64,000 bases of DNA from Pseudonocardia hierapolitana (GTDB lineage Bacteria > Actinomycetota > Actinomycetes > Mycobacteriales > Pseudonocardiaceae), in assembly GCF_007994075.1 (NCBI RefSeq), contig NZ_VIWU01000001.1:4464001-4528000 (forward strand). The letters are read 5' to 3'. This document shows, one piece after another, positions 17,295 through 26,578 of the stretch. Every line of letters begins with the position of its first letter. Positions within the stretch are counted from its first letter, which is position 1. The notes beneath the pieces were generated by a model, which saw nothing but the letters and a program-made list of their open reading frames with translations, was not told the origin of the DNA and searched no databases. The translations under genes and the position numbers were made by a program.

Positions 17295-18236
17295 ATGCGA
17301 TCGCTGAAGGGCTTCGGCGCGGCTCTCACCGCACTCGCTATGGCCCTCCCCATGGGCGGGTGCGCCGGCGGACAATCGGAGCTGCCGGCCGAAACCCTTC
17401 CGACATCGATCTCGCTGCCCGCCGGTTTCCGGCCCGAAGGCATCGCCATCGGGCCTGGCCCGTTCGCCTTCATCGGCTCCATGGCCGACGGCTCGATCTA
17501 CCGCGCCGACCTGCGCACCGGACGTGGCGAGATCTTCAGCCGGGGGCCGGGCACACCGTCCCTCGGTTTGAAGACGGATACGCAGGGACGGCTGTTCGTA
17601 GCGGGTGGTACGGGCGGTGACGCGCGCGTGGTCGACACCCGCACCGGCGAGGTGCTGGCCTCCTACCGGCTGGCCACCGGACCATCGTTCGTGAACGACC
17701 TCACATTCACCCAGGGCGCTGCGTGGTTCACCGACTCCACCGCCCCGGTGCTCTACAAGCTGCCGCTGCGTGACCGAGAGCTCCCCGTCGCCGCGGAGCG
17801 GATCCCGCTCACCGGGGATCTCGTGTACGGCGACGGCTTCAACGCCAACGGCATCACGCCGACCCCGGACGGCCAGGGCCTGCTCGTGGTGCAGTCGAAC
17901 ACCGGTGCACTGTTCCGCGTCGACTTCTCCGGCGCGACCCGCCGGGTGGACCTGCACGGCGAGTCGTTGCCGGAAGGTGACGGGATGCTGCTGCACGGCC
18001 GGACGTTGCTGGTGGTGCAGAACCGGCTCAACGTCGTGGCCGTCCTGCGGCTGAACGAGGCGGGAACCGAGGGCCGCGTCGAGCGGCGGGTCGGCGATCC
18101 GCAGTTCGACGTGCCGGCCACCATGGCCACTTTCGAGTCACGGCTGTACCTCCCCAATGCTCGCTTCACCACGACGCAGACCCCGGACACGCCGTACAAC
18201 GCCGTCGCCATCCCCCTCCCCGCTCCGCTTTCCTGA
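17295..18236 (+). CDS. SMP-30/gluconolactonase-like beta-propeller lipoprotein
   Basis: A 313-residue predicted exported lipoprotein. A signal peptide with basic MRSLKG start and an Ala/Leu core ends in the lipobox MGGC (Cys 24). The mature part shows repeated propeller blades: FRPEGIAIGPGPFAFIGS, GLKTDTQGRLFVAGG, FVNDLTFTQGAAWFTDS, NANGITPTPDGQGLLVVQS and MATFESRLYLPNARF. Such proteins include SMP-30-type lactonases and strictosidine synthase-like folds; catalytic metal ligands cannot be assigned. Ribosome binding site AGAGGGA (17281-17287). Divergent from the LysR gene, its likely regulator. Confidence 0.85.
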   Translation: MRSLKGFGAALTALAMALPMGGCAGGQSELPAETLPTSISLPAGFRPEGIAIGPGPFAFIGSMADGSIYRADLRTGRGEIFSRGPGTPSLGLKTDTQGRLFVAGGTGGDARVVDTRTGEVLASYRLATGPSFVNDLTFTQGAAWFTDSTAPVLYKLPLRDRELPVAAERIPLTGDLVYGDGFNANGITPTPDGQGLLVVQSNTGALFRVDFSGATRRVDLHGESLPEGDGMLLHGRTLLVVQNRLNVVAVLRLNEAGTEGRVERRVGDPQFDVPATMATFESRLYLPNARFTTTQTPDTPYNAVAIPLPAPLS

Positions 18237-18260
18237 TCAAAGCTGCGCGCCGTCGGGTGT

Positions 18261-18697
18261 TCAGATGCTGGTCGGGCCATGACGGTCTTCGGTCAGGATG
18301 CGGCCGTAGTCGTCGGCGGCCGCCCACGGGTTGACCGCGCCGTGGCGGGAGCCGACCGCGAGATCACGCCAGAACCGCCCCAGTGGGTTCCCCGCGGCGA
18401 ACACGCTGGAGCCGTGCAGGTCGAGGAGCTTCTCCACCGCGAGGCGGCAGTCCTGTACCGCGGCCATGAGCTGCAACCCGCGCGTGGGCGAACTCGGCGG
18501 GCGAGAAGGAATGGCCGCGCTCGGCGGCGTCCAGCACGTCGGCCCACGCCCAGGGTGCGTTGCTCGGCGGTGTGGACGAGCTGGGTGGCCTCGGCGAACA
18601 AGTGCCGTGCCGACGGCGACTCGACCCGGCGCCGGTACGGGTTGCCGAACACGGGCGCGACGCCGTCGACCAGCGCGACGTACCGCCGGCCCAGCGC
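18261..18697 (-). pseudogene. Acyl-CoA dehydrogenase-like monooxygenase, 3' remnant with frameshifts
   Basis: Three minus-strand frames must be joined to recover one protein tail. The first reads GRRYVALVDGVAPVFGNPYR, continuing RRRVESPSARHLFAEATQLV. The second reads ADVLDAAERGHSFSPAEFAH. The third reads GLQLMAAVQDCRLAVEKLLD and on through GSSVFAAGNPLGRFWRDLAV to a stop at 18261. The last part matches the C-terminus of the acyl-CoA dehydrogenase/DszC-type flavin monooxygenases (RFWRDL-x-x-x-SRHAA-NP). The frame changes lie near 18550 and 18480. At least 250 N-terminal residues are missing, so this is a dead fragment. Confidence 0.75.
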
Positions 18698-19009
18698 CCA
18701 CTCGCGGTGTTCGACGCGCTCGCGGAGCGGTTCGCGTGGGCCGACTTCCGGGGCTGCGCCTTCATCAACACGATCGTGGAGGCCGCGGATCCGGGGAGTC
18801 CCGCGCACGCAGTGGCCGACGAGCACAAGCGTCGGCTCACCGCCTACCTGGGCGACCTGCTGACCGCCGCGGGCCACGCCGACCCGCAGGCGATGGCTCC
18901 ACGCCTGACGCTGCTCGTCGACGGTGCCATCGTCACGGCATTCCGCGAGCGCTCGCCGGCCGCGGCACAGGTGGCCAGGGGCATCGCCGAGGTCCTGCTC
19001 GCCGCCTAG
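18698..19009 (+). pseudogene. TetR-family regulator, C-terminal remnant
   Basis: About 103 residues match the ligand-binding domain of TetR regulators: LAVFDALAERFAWADFRGCA, then FINTIVEAADPGSPAHAVAD, EHKRRLTAYLGDLLTAAG and LTLLVDGAIVTAFRERSP. The DNA-binding N-terminus is absent; upstream of 18698 the same strand holds only the antisense of another remnant. The frame is open to 18560, but the extra residues show no homology. It ends with TAG at 19007-19009, overlapping the convergent CGNR gene by 4 nt. It is most likely a broken gene; production of a DNA-binding-less protein cannot be excluded. Confidence 0.75.
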
Positions 19010-19566
19010 CCCGCTCGGCCGCGGACTCGTGCGCGATGGGCCCGCACCCGCGCGCGCACACCGCAGCGTTCCGGGGCGCACCATCGCCTGCGGCCACCGG
19101 GGTCGAGGAAGGCCATCCGGCAGTCGTCCGCGGCGCAGGCGTGCAGGTGCTGCGCCTCCGGGCCGCCCAGGTGCTCGAGCGCCTGCCGGGCCACGCGGGC
19201 GAGCGCGGCTGCCGGGGTGGGCGGTGGTGCGGGTGCGGGGCGCCCGTTCCGTTCGACCGCGCGGAGCGGGGCGTCCGCGTCGAGCCAGCGTTGGAGCGCC
19301 TGCAGTGGCTCGGCGGGGACCGGGGCCTCGTCCAGCACGGCGAGCGCGAGGGGGCGCAGCGTCTCGCGGAGCGCACGGGCGCTCGCGACGTCGCGGTCGG
19401 TCGGGGTGCGTCCGGCGGTCAGCCCGTGGTGGGCGAGCCAGCGCTGCATGACCGGTGGCCCGGTGAGGCGCTCGACCGGATGGGTGCCGTACGCGTTCCC
19501 GACGCTGGCCAGCAGGTCCAGCCATGCGGCGCCGGCGTCGAGGCGCAGGACGGGCGAAGCGGGCAC
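19006..19566 (-). CDS. CGNR-type zinc finger transcriptional regulator
   Basis: About 186 residues from GTG 19566 (an upstream GTG at 19590 lies inside a putative operator). The N-terminal two thirds is the helical ABATE-like stress domain (WLDLLASVGNAYGTHPVERL, DRDVASARALRETLRPLA). The C-terminus is a small zinc finger: C-x4-C in CAADDCRMAFLD, then RRRWCAPERCGVRARVRAHR; the family's CGNR reads CGVR here. Such proteins are thought to be DNA-binding regulators. It is divergent from a DMT exporter, with two near-identical operator-like repeats between them. Confidence 0.85.
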   Translation of the reverse strand: MPASPVLRLDAGAAWLDLLASVGNAYGTHPVERLTGPPVMQRWLAHHGLTAGRTPTDRDVASARALRETLRPLALAVLDEAPVPAEPLQALQRWLDADAPLRAVERNGRPAPAPPPTPAAALARVARQALEHLGGPEAQHLHACAADDCRMAFLDPGGRRRWCAPERCGVRARVRAHRARVRGRAG

Positions 19567-19574
19567 CGCCCCAC

Positions 19575-19634
19575 TGTAACGGGTTGACACGTTACGGCGC
19601 CGCCGGTCAACCTGTAACGGGTCGGACCGTTACA
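19575..19634. promoter_or_regulatory. Two operator-like repeats between the CGNR regulator and DMT exporter
   Basis: TGTAACGGGT-N4-ACGTTAC (19575-19595) and TGTAACGGGT-N4-CCGTTACA (19613-19634) are two copies of one imperfect palindrome, 38 nt apart. Each lies just upstream of one divergent start (GTG 19566 on minus, GTG 19646 on plus). A -35-like TTGACA (19584-19589) lies inside the first copy. The simplest reading is an autoregulated regulator that also controls its exporter. Repeats seen directly; the binding protein is inferred. Confidence 0.75.
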
Positions 19635-19645
19635 TGGAGGTGGGC

Positions 19646-20539
19646 GTGGACCGGGTGCTGGGGCCGCTGTTCGTCCTGCTGTGGAGCTCCGGCTTCCTGG
19701 CGGGCGTGTTCGCGACGCGGGACGTGCCGGGTCTGTCGCTCGCAACCGTGCGGCTGATGCTGGCCGGCGGCCTGCTGGTCGCGGTCGCGGTGGCCACCGG
19801 CGCCCGATGGCCGCGCGGTCGGAGGGAGTGGCGCGACCTGGTCGTCACGGGCGTGTTGATCCAGGCGGTGCAGTACGGCGCGACCAGCTGTGCGCTTGCG
19901 TTCGGCGTCTCGGCCGGCCTCGCCGCGCTGGTGCTCTGCCTGAGCCCGGTGGTGGTCGCCGCACTCGGTGGGCCGGTACTCGGGGAACGGCTCGGCCCGC
20001 TCGGGTGGCTCGGATCTGCTGTCGCGGTGGCCGGGGCGCTCGTCGCAGGCCTCGACCACCTCGACGACGGCGGCAGTATCGCGGGGCTCGCCCTGCTCGG
20101 CCTCGGGCTCGCGGGATTCGCAGGGGGGACACTCCACCAGAAGCGGGTGGGCGACAGGATGGATCTGCGCACGGGCTCCGCCGTGCAGGTGCTGGTCGGT
20201 GCGGCCGTGCTGGCGCCGCTCGCCCTCCTGGTGGACGGTGGCGTCGTCCTGCCGCACACCGCGACCGGTGCCGGCGCGCTCGCCTGGCTCACGGTCGTCA
20301 ACTCGGGCGCGGCCGTCCTGCTGCTCTTCGCACTGCTGCGCCGGGGCACGGCGGCCTCGGTCAGCGGGCTGCTCTACCTCGTGCCGCCGGTCACCGCCGT
20401 GCTCGCCGTGCCCGTCCTCGGGCAGCCGCTCGAGCCGCGGACGCTGGCCGGCCTGGCGGTCACGCTGACGGGGGTGGTGCTGGTGCAGCGCGCGTCACGA
20501 GAGCGTCAGCGAGGTGGCCTTGCTGCAACACGGCAGTAG
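19646..20539 (+). CDS. DMT-superfamily (EamA) exporter
   Basis: A membrane transporter of about 297 residues with ten predicted helices in two EamA repeats. The first opens VLGPLFVLLWSSGFLAGVFA and the second GAGALAWLTVVNSGAAVLLL, with the GERLGPLGWLGSAVAVAGAL strand-helix pair typical of the family at the end of repeat one. GTG at 19646 is preferred because GGAGG lies at 19636-19640, while ATG at 19634 is part of an operator repeat. Substrate unknown; linkage to a CGNR regulator suggests efflux of a toxic compound or metabolite. Confidence 0.88.
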   Translation: MDRVLGPLFVLLWSSGFLAGVFATRDVPGLSLATVRLMLAGGLLVAVAVATGARWPRGRREWRDLVVTGVLIQAVQYGATSCALAFGVSAGLAALVLCLSPVVVAALGGPVLGERLGPLGWLGSAVAVAGALVAGLDHLDDGGSIAGLALLGLGLAGFAGGTLHQKRVGDRMDLRTGSAVQVLVGAAVLAPLALLVDGGVVLPHTATGAGALAWLTVVNSGAAVLLLFALLRRGTAASVSGLLYLVPPVTAVLAVPVLGQPLEPRTLAGLAVTLTGVVLVQRASRERQRGGLAATRQ

Positions 20540-20551
20540 AGCCACCTCGCT
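20508..20551. terminator. Bidirectional hairpin between DMT exporter and aldo/keto reductase
   Basis: AGCGAGGTGGC (20508-20518) pairs with GCCACCTCGCT (20541-20551), a perfect 11-bp stem spanning the DMT stop and lying 16 nt from the convergent reductase stop. The loop contains CTTGCTGCA, part of a 15-nt string repeated in the sucD terminator. Likely serves both convergent genes. Confidence 0.7.
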
Positions 20552-20566
20552 GATGTCGCTCGACGC

Positions 20567-21499
20567 CTACGCCGACACGTGCGAGAGCAGCCTCAGCTCG
20601 TCGTCCGTCAGCTGCAGGTCCAGCATCGGCAGGAGGGCGGCCAGCTGCTCGGGGTTCCGGGCGCTCGCGATCGGCGCGGTGACGGTCGGCTGCTCGGCGA
20701 GCCAGGCGAGGGCCACGGCGGCCACCGGAGCCCCGTGGCCCGCCGCGATCTCGTCCAGCACCGCGAGCACCGCGCGCCCGCGGTCGTCGAGGTAGGCGAG
20801 CGCCCCCTCGGAGCGCTCGCTGTCGACCTGGGTGTCCGGCCGGTACTTGCCCGTGAGGAAGCCCTTCGCGAGCGCGTAGTACGGCATGCAGGCCAGGCCC
20901 TCGCTCTCGACGAGCGGGGCGAGCGCGTTCTCGTACTCCTCGCGCTCCATCAGGTTGTAGTGCGGTTGCAGCGCGACGTAGGAGGCGAGCCCGTCGCGCG
21001 CGGAGATCTCCAGGGCCGAGCGCAGCCGTTCGGCCGTGAAGTTGGACGCCCCGATCGCACGCACCTTCCCGGCGCGCACCAGCGCGTCGAAGGCGTCGGC
21101 GGTCTCCTCCTGCGCGGTGTCCGGGTCGTCGCGGTGGGCGTAGTAGAGGTCGATGTAATCGGTGCGCAGCCGCCGGAGCGAGTCGTCCACGGCCTCGGCG
21201 ATGTTCTTCGCGGAGAGCCCCTTGCGCTCCGGCCACGAGCCCACCTTCGTGGCGACGACGACGGCGTCGCGGTTGCCGCGGGACGCCATCCACTCCCCGA
21301 TGATCGCTTCGGACTCGCCACCGGAGTTGCCCGGTGCGCGCCAGAAGTAGGAGTCGGCGGTGTCGACGAAGTTGCCGCCCGCGGCGGCGTACGCGTCGAG
21401 CACGGCGAAGGACGTGTCCCGGTCCGCCGTCCAACCGAACACGTTGCCGCCCAGGCAGAGCCGGCTCACCTCGAGGTCGCTCGAGCCGATCTTCAGCAT
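20567..21499 (-). CDS. Aldo/keto reductase
   Basis: A 310-residue NADPH-dependent oxidoreductase with the (beta/alpha)8 AKR fold. It begins MLKIGSSDLEVSRLCLGGNV; the catalytic Asp and Tyr are in NFVDTADSYFW (about 42-52), Lys in VVVATKVG near 79 and His in DLYYAHRDDPDT near 112. The NADP-binding end reads PIASARNPEQLAALLP near 277. The ATG at 21499 matches the family start; the open frame extends to 21556 without homology. Substrate not evident. Confidence 0.92.
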   Translation of the reverse strand: MLKIGSSDLEVSRLCLGGNVFGWTADRDTSFAVLDAYAAAGGNFVDTADSYFWRAPGNSGGESEAIIGEWMASRGNRDAVVVATKVGSWPERKGLSAKNIAEAVDDSLRRLRTDYIDLYYAHRDDPDTAQEETADAFDALVRAGKVRAIGASNFTAERLRSALEISARDGLASYVALQPHYNLMEREEYENALAPLVESEGLACMPYYALAKGFLTGKYRPDTQVDSERSEGALAYLDDRGRAVLAVLDEIAAGHGAPVAAVALAWLAEQPTVTAPIASARNPEQLAALLPMLDLQLTDDELRLLSHVSA

Positions 21500-21611
21500 G
21501 CCCCCAAGCCTACGGACGGGGTGACATGCGGCGGGCGCCGGTTCACCCACCCCCACCCTCGATCGGCACCACCGTGAGACCGGCCTCCGACGTGACGAAG
21601 AGGGTGCTGCC

Positions 21612-22093
21612 GCACCGCGCGTGCGATACCGAAGTCGATGAGGCGGGGCCCGTCCGCGCTCAGCAGGACGTTGGACGGTTTGAGATCGCGGTGCACCACA
21701 CCGGCGGCGTGCAGGTGCGCCAGTGCCTGGGCGAGCCGGCTCGCGAGGACCGTCGCGGCGCCCTCGGGGAGGGGCCGGAAGCCGCCACGGCGGCCGCGAG
21801 GTCGGATCCCGCGACGTACTCGGTGGCGAGCCACGGCTGCGGGGCGTGCGGGTCGGCGGCGACGACGGCCGCGGTCCACGGGGAGTTGACGCTCCTGGCG
21901 GTCGTGATCTCGCGGGCGAAGCGGTTGCGGAACTCGGGGTCGGCGGCGTGGCCGGGACGCACGACCTTGACCGCCGCCTGCCGGCCGCCGATGTCGCGCC
22001 CGAGGTACACCTGGCCCATCCCGCCCGCGCCGAGCCTCACGACGAGCCGGAAGGGCCCGATGCGGGTCGGTCGTCGGGTTGCAGCTCGTCCAT
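21612..22093 (-). pseudogene. Ser/Thr protein kinase, frameshifted and truncated
   Basis: A PknB-type kinase can be followed through three frames. It starts MDELQPDD (ATG 22093), continues after a 1-nt shift as TRIGPFRLVVRLGAGGMGQV (P-loop), then AAVKVVRPGHA with the ATP lysine and REITTARSVNSPWTAAVVAA, and after a second shift near 21785 as VLASRLAQALAHLHAAGVVH, RDLKPSNVLL and LIDFGIARAV. All motifs up to DFG are intact, but nothing matching the activation segment, C-lobe or sensor domain follows. It abuts the groES control region in divergent orientation. Almost certainly inactive. Confidence 0.85.
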
Positions 22094-22266
22094 CCGTGCC
22101 CCCAGCACAGACGACGGTCGGGGCTCCCGGACGTCCCGGCCCCCTGTCGGTCCCCACTGGCGGGCGGTGGGGCCTCCCCCGTGATTCACCCGGAAGTGTG
22201 CACGTCGGGCGCCCGGACGGCCCCATCGGGGGCCGCGAACCGCCGGGCCCGACCGGCGTTGAACCG

Positions 22267-22293
22267 TTGGCACTCTCATGGGTAGAGTGCCAA
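22267..22293 (+). promoter_or_regulatory. CIRCE operator upstream of groES
   Basis: TTGGCACTC-N9-GAGTGCCAA, a perfect 9-bp inverted repeat with the canonical 9-nt spacer. Consensus CIRCE is TTAGCACTC-N9-GAGTGCTAA; both arms differ only at the third base, symmetrically. It is the binding site of the heat-shock repressor HrcA, placed 107 nt before the groES start. Confidence 0.95.
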
Positions 22294-22399
22294 CGGAACG
22301 GCCCGGACGTTCCGGCACCCGCGACGACGGGGCGCCCGCGCGCTGTCCACCAGAACCCATTCAGCGAGTGCACGCACCCCAGGAAGGGGAGGTCATCAA

Positions 22400-22690
22400 G
22401 TGGCGAACATCAAGCCGCTCGAGGACAAGATCGTCGTCCAGGCCAGCGAGGCCGAGACCACCACCGCGTCCGGCATCGTCATCCCGGACACCGCCAAGGA
22501 GAAGCCGCAGGAGGGCAAGGTCCTCGCGGTCGGCCCCGGGCGCATCGACGACAACGGCAACCGCGTCCCGCTCGACGTGAACGTCGGCGATGTCGTCATC
22601 TACTCGAAGTACGGCGGCACCGAGGTCAAGTACAACGGCGAGGAGTACCTCATCCTCTCCGCCCGCGACGTGCTCGCGGTCGTCAACTGA
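22400..22690 (+). CDS. groES: Co-chaperonin GroES
   Basis: The 96-residue 10-kDa lid of the GroEL chamber. It begins [20 protein letters not shown], with the mobile loop [18 protein letters not shown] and the dome strand [18 protein letters not shown] at 22400 follows AGGAAGGGGAGG (22381-22392). Repressed through the CIRCE upstream; groL follows 93 nt downstream without its own CIRCE, so the two genes form one heat-shock operon. Confidence 0.98.
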   Translation: MANIKPLEDKIVVQASEAETTTASGIVIPDTAKEKPQEGKVLAVGPGRIDDNGNRVPLDVNVGDVVIYSKYGGTEVKYNGEEYLILSARDVLAVVN

Positions 22691-22768
22691 CGCAGTCTCC
22701 GTAGCACCGCCGCCCCGGTGGTCCCTCGACCGAGCGGGCCGCCGGGGCGGCGTCGTATTTCCGGCTGA

Positions 22769-24406
<1,638 letters not shown>

Positions 24407-24441
24407 GCGGTCACGGTCACTGAGCGATCAGTGAGCAGTCC

Positions 24442-24484
24442 CCGACGAACGGCCCTCTCGTCCGACGAGAGGGCCGTTCGTCGG
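24442..24484 (+). terminator. Terminator after groL
   Basis: A perfect 20-bp stem (arms 24442-24461 and 24465-24484) with the 3-nt loop CCG, 36 nt after the groL stop. The arms include GGCCCTCTCGT. No T-tract follows. It separates the heat-shock operon from the MerR-type gene. Confidence 0.9.
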
Positions 24485-24532
24485 TATAGGGCCGGGTTGC
24501 CCGCGACCCGTTGCGGCGTCGACGATGGGGTG

Positions 24533-25468
24533 GTGGCCCATACCGCGGACGCGCCGGGTCTCACCGTGGCCGCGACGGCGCGTCGGCTCGGGGTGGCCCC
24601 CGGCACGCTGCGCACCTGGGATCGCCGCTACGGGATCGGGCCCAGCGACCACGCGCCCGGCCGGCACCGCCGCTACTCGACGGCCGACGTGGCCCGCCTC
24701 GAGCTGATGCAGCGCGCGCTCGTGCGCGGGGTGTCCCCCGGCGACGCGGCGCGCTACGCGCTGTCCGTCCAGGAGCCCGAGTGTGCGCCCGTGCGGCCGG
24801 AGCCGGACGAGAGCCGCGCGCGGGTCGGCGGCCGGGTGCTGCGGCTGCCGAGTGTGGACGGCCGCGCCCGCGGCCTGGGCCGCGCAGCGCTCGCGCTCGA
24901 CTCCGTGGCGGTCTCCGGCCTGCTCGCCGAGTCGGTGCGCAGCGACGGGGTCGAGATCACGTGGGACGAGCTCGTGCGGCCGGTGCTCGGGGCGGTCGGC
25001 ACGCGGTGGGCCGACACCGCCACCGGTGTGGAGGTCGAGCACCTCGTCACCGCCTGCGTGAGCGCCGTCTTCGGGGCGCTGCTCGGCCGGACGGGACCGG
25101 CCGCCCACGACACTCGCCCCGTGCTGCTCGCCGCGATGCCGGGGGAGCAGCACGCCCTGCCGATCCTCGCGCTGGCGGCCGCGCTGCACGCACACGGCGT
25201 CGTCCCCCGCTACCTGGGCGCGGACCTGCCGGCCGACGCCCTCGCGGCAGCGGCGCGGCGCACGGCCCCGGTCGCCGTGGTGCTCTGGTCGCTGATGCCG
25301 GGCACCGCCGACCCGTGCATGCTCTCGGCAATGCCCCGCACCCGCCCCCGCTACCGCACGTTCGCCGCCGGCCCCGGATGGGCCGACGCCGCGCTCCCGC
25401 GGCGCACCGGCCGGCTGACGTCGCTGCGCGCCGCCGTCACGGCGATCAGCGACGCGGTCCTGGTGTGA
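24533..25468 (+). CDS. MerR-family regulator with a cobalamin-binding-like domain
   Basis: A 311-residue protein. The N-terminal MerR HTH reads TVAATARRLGVAPGTLRTWDRRYG and RHRRYSTADVARLELMQ. The C-terminal half resembles the CarH/LitR module: a helical part (VTWDELVRPVLGAVG, EVEHLVTACVSAVFGALLG) and a Rossmann part with AAMPGEQHALPILALAAALH at about 200-219. CarH-type proteins have E/D-x-H-x-x-G; here it is E-Q-H-A-L-P, with the cobalt-ligand His kept and Gly replaced by Pro. GTG 24533 (or 24530) is downstream of the groL terminator. Possible B12/light or redox sensor; target unknown. Confidence 0.8.
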   Translation: MAHTADAPGLTVAATARRLGVAPGTLRTWDRRYGIGPSDHAPGRHRRYSTADVARLELMQRALVRGVSPGDAARYALSVQEPECAPVRPEPDESRARVGGRVLRLPSVDGRARGLGRAALALDSVAVSGLLAESVRSDGVEITWDELVRPVLGAVGTRWADTATGVEVEHLVTACVSAVFGALLGRTGPAAHDTRPVLLAAMPGEQHALPILALAAALHAHGVVPRYLGADLPADALAAAARRTAPVAVVLWSLMPGTADPCMLSAMPRTRPRYRTFAAGPGWADAALPRRTGRLTSLRAAVTAISDAVLV

Positions 25469-26412
25469 GCCCGCCCGCAGGCATCCGCGCCGCCGCCTTC
25501 GGCGCCCACCCCGGCGCCGCCGTCCGCGTGCGACCGGGCATGTCGGGCGCGGACCGCTGGCTGGTGGCGGTGACCCTCGGCGGGCAGGGCCGGTACGCGG
25601 CGGCCGCCGCCGTCCTCGACGACCTGCTGACCGCACCCGGGGTGCCACCCGCGGTGGCGGCGCACGCCGCCGTCACGCTCGCGGCCCATCGCCGGCAGCT
25701 CGGCGGGCACGCCGTGGCGCGCCGCCTCGACGCCGTGGGGCTGCGGCTCGCGGCCGCGGCGCCCCCGGGCCCGCCCGACCCCGACGGGGCCGACGCGTCC
25801 GCCGCGCGCATCGACGCGCTGACCGGGCTGGCCGCCGACGCGGTCGGGACGGGTGCGGTGGGACCGGCGCAGCGGCTTCTCGATACCGCGGCTGCCGCCG
25901 CGGAGCGTCGTCCCTCGTGGCGGCCCGCCGTGCGGCTCGGCTGGGTGCGCGCGGAGCTGGCGCTCCTGCGCAGCGACGCCGCCGCGGCAGTCGCCCCTGC
26001 CCGGACCGCGCTCGAGCTCGCGGAGGAGAGCGGATCGGTGCGGCACGTGCTGAAGTCGCGGATCGTCCACGCCGTCGCGCGGGGCGTCGCGGGCGGTGAC
26101 CCCGGCGAGGTGCTCGCCGAGCTCGACTCGGCCGCCGACGACGCCGGCCGGGCCGGGTTGCTGTCCCTCGTCTGGCCCGCGAGGTACGCCGCCGCGGACG
26201 TGATCGAAAACGCCCCGAACGGAGTCTGGACAGCAAACGAGTCGGCCGCCCGAACGGCGCAGCGGTCGGTGAACGGGCGGACGAGCGGCGCGCCACGCCG
26301 ACGACACGCCGGGACCGCCACGGTGAGCGTCATCCTGGGCCGATGTGACCCCGTTGGGAGGCGCCTGATGAGGGAGGCGCTGGGCCTACCTGCTCTGCTC
26401 CCGGTAACCTGA
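25465..26412 (+). CDS. TPR-like helical protein of unknown function
   Basis: A 315-residue, Ala-rich protein starting inside the MerR stop (GTGA), so the two are coupled. Helical pairs resemble tetratricopeptide repeats: WLVAVTLGGQGRYAAAAAVL, VAAHAAVTLAAHRRQLGGHA, AQRLLDTAAAAAERRP and ALELAEESGSVRHVLKSRIV. The last 60 residues (after ENAPNGVWTANESAARTAQR) are Arg-rich and of low complexity. No enzyme motif, no signal peptide. I do not recognise a named family; a scaffold or partner of the MerR protein is possible. Confidence 0.65.
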   Translation: MSPPAGIRAAAFGAHPGAAVRVRPGMSGADRWLVAVTLGGQGRYAAAAAVLDDLLTAPGVPPAVAAHAAVTLAAHRRQLGGHAVARRLDAVGLRLAAAAPPGPPDPDGADASAARIDALTGLAADAVGTGAVGPAQRLLDTAAAAAERRPSWRPAVRLGWVRAELALLRSDAAAAVAPARTALELAEESGSVRHVLKSRIVHAVARGVAGGDPGEVLAELDSAADDAGRAGLLSLVWPARYAAADVIENAPNGVWTANESAARTAQRSVNGRTSGAPRRRHAGTATVSVILGRCDPVGRRLMREALGLPALLPVT

Positions 26413-26578
26413 TTAGTCCGTTCGGACCTACGTCACCCACATGACGAGTGCCACTTGGCGCAACACTCCCGAATGGAGGGCACAAACCGGCCCTGATCGT
26501 GTCAAGGTGAGCCGGTCACTCGCCGATGAGGGGGGTGACACATCACCCGGCTGCAGGAAGCTGCAGGAAGGAATCGTC

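Noticed and set aside
17203..17330. Short plus-strand ORF reading PGETPVELVLGELQRLLDRA upstream of the beta-propeller gene
   Set aside because: It looks helical but has no ribosome binding site, has no recognised family and overlaps the lipoprotein signal sequence in another frame.
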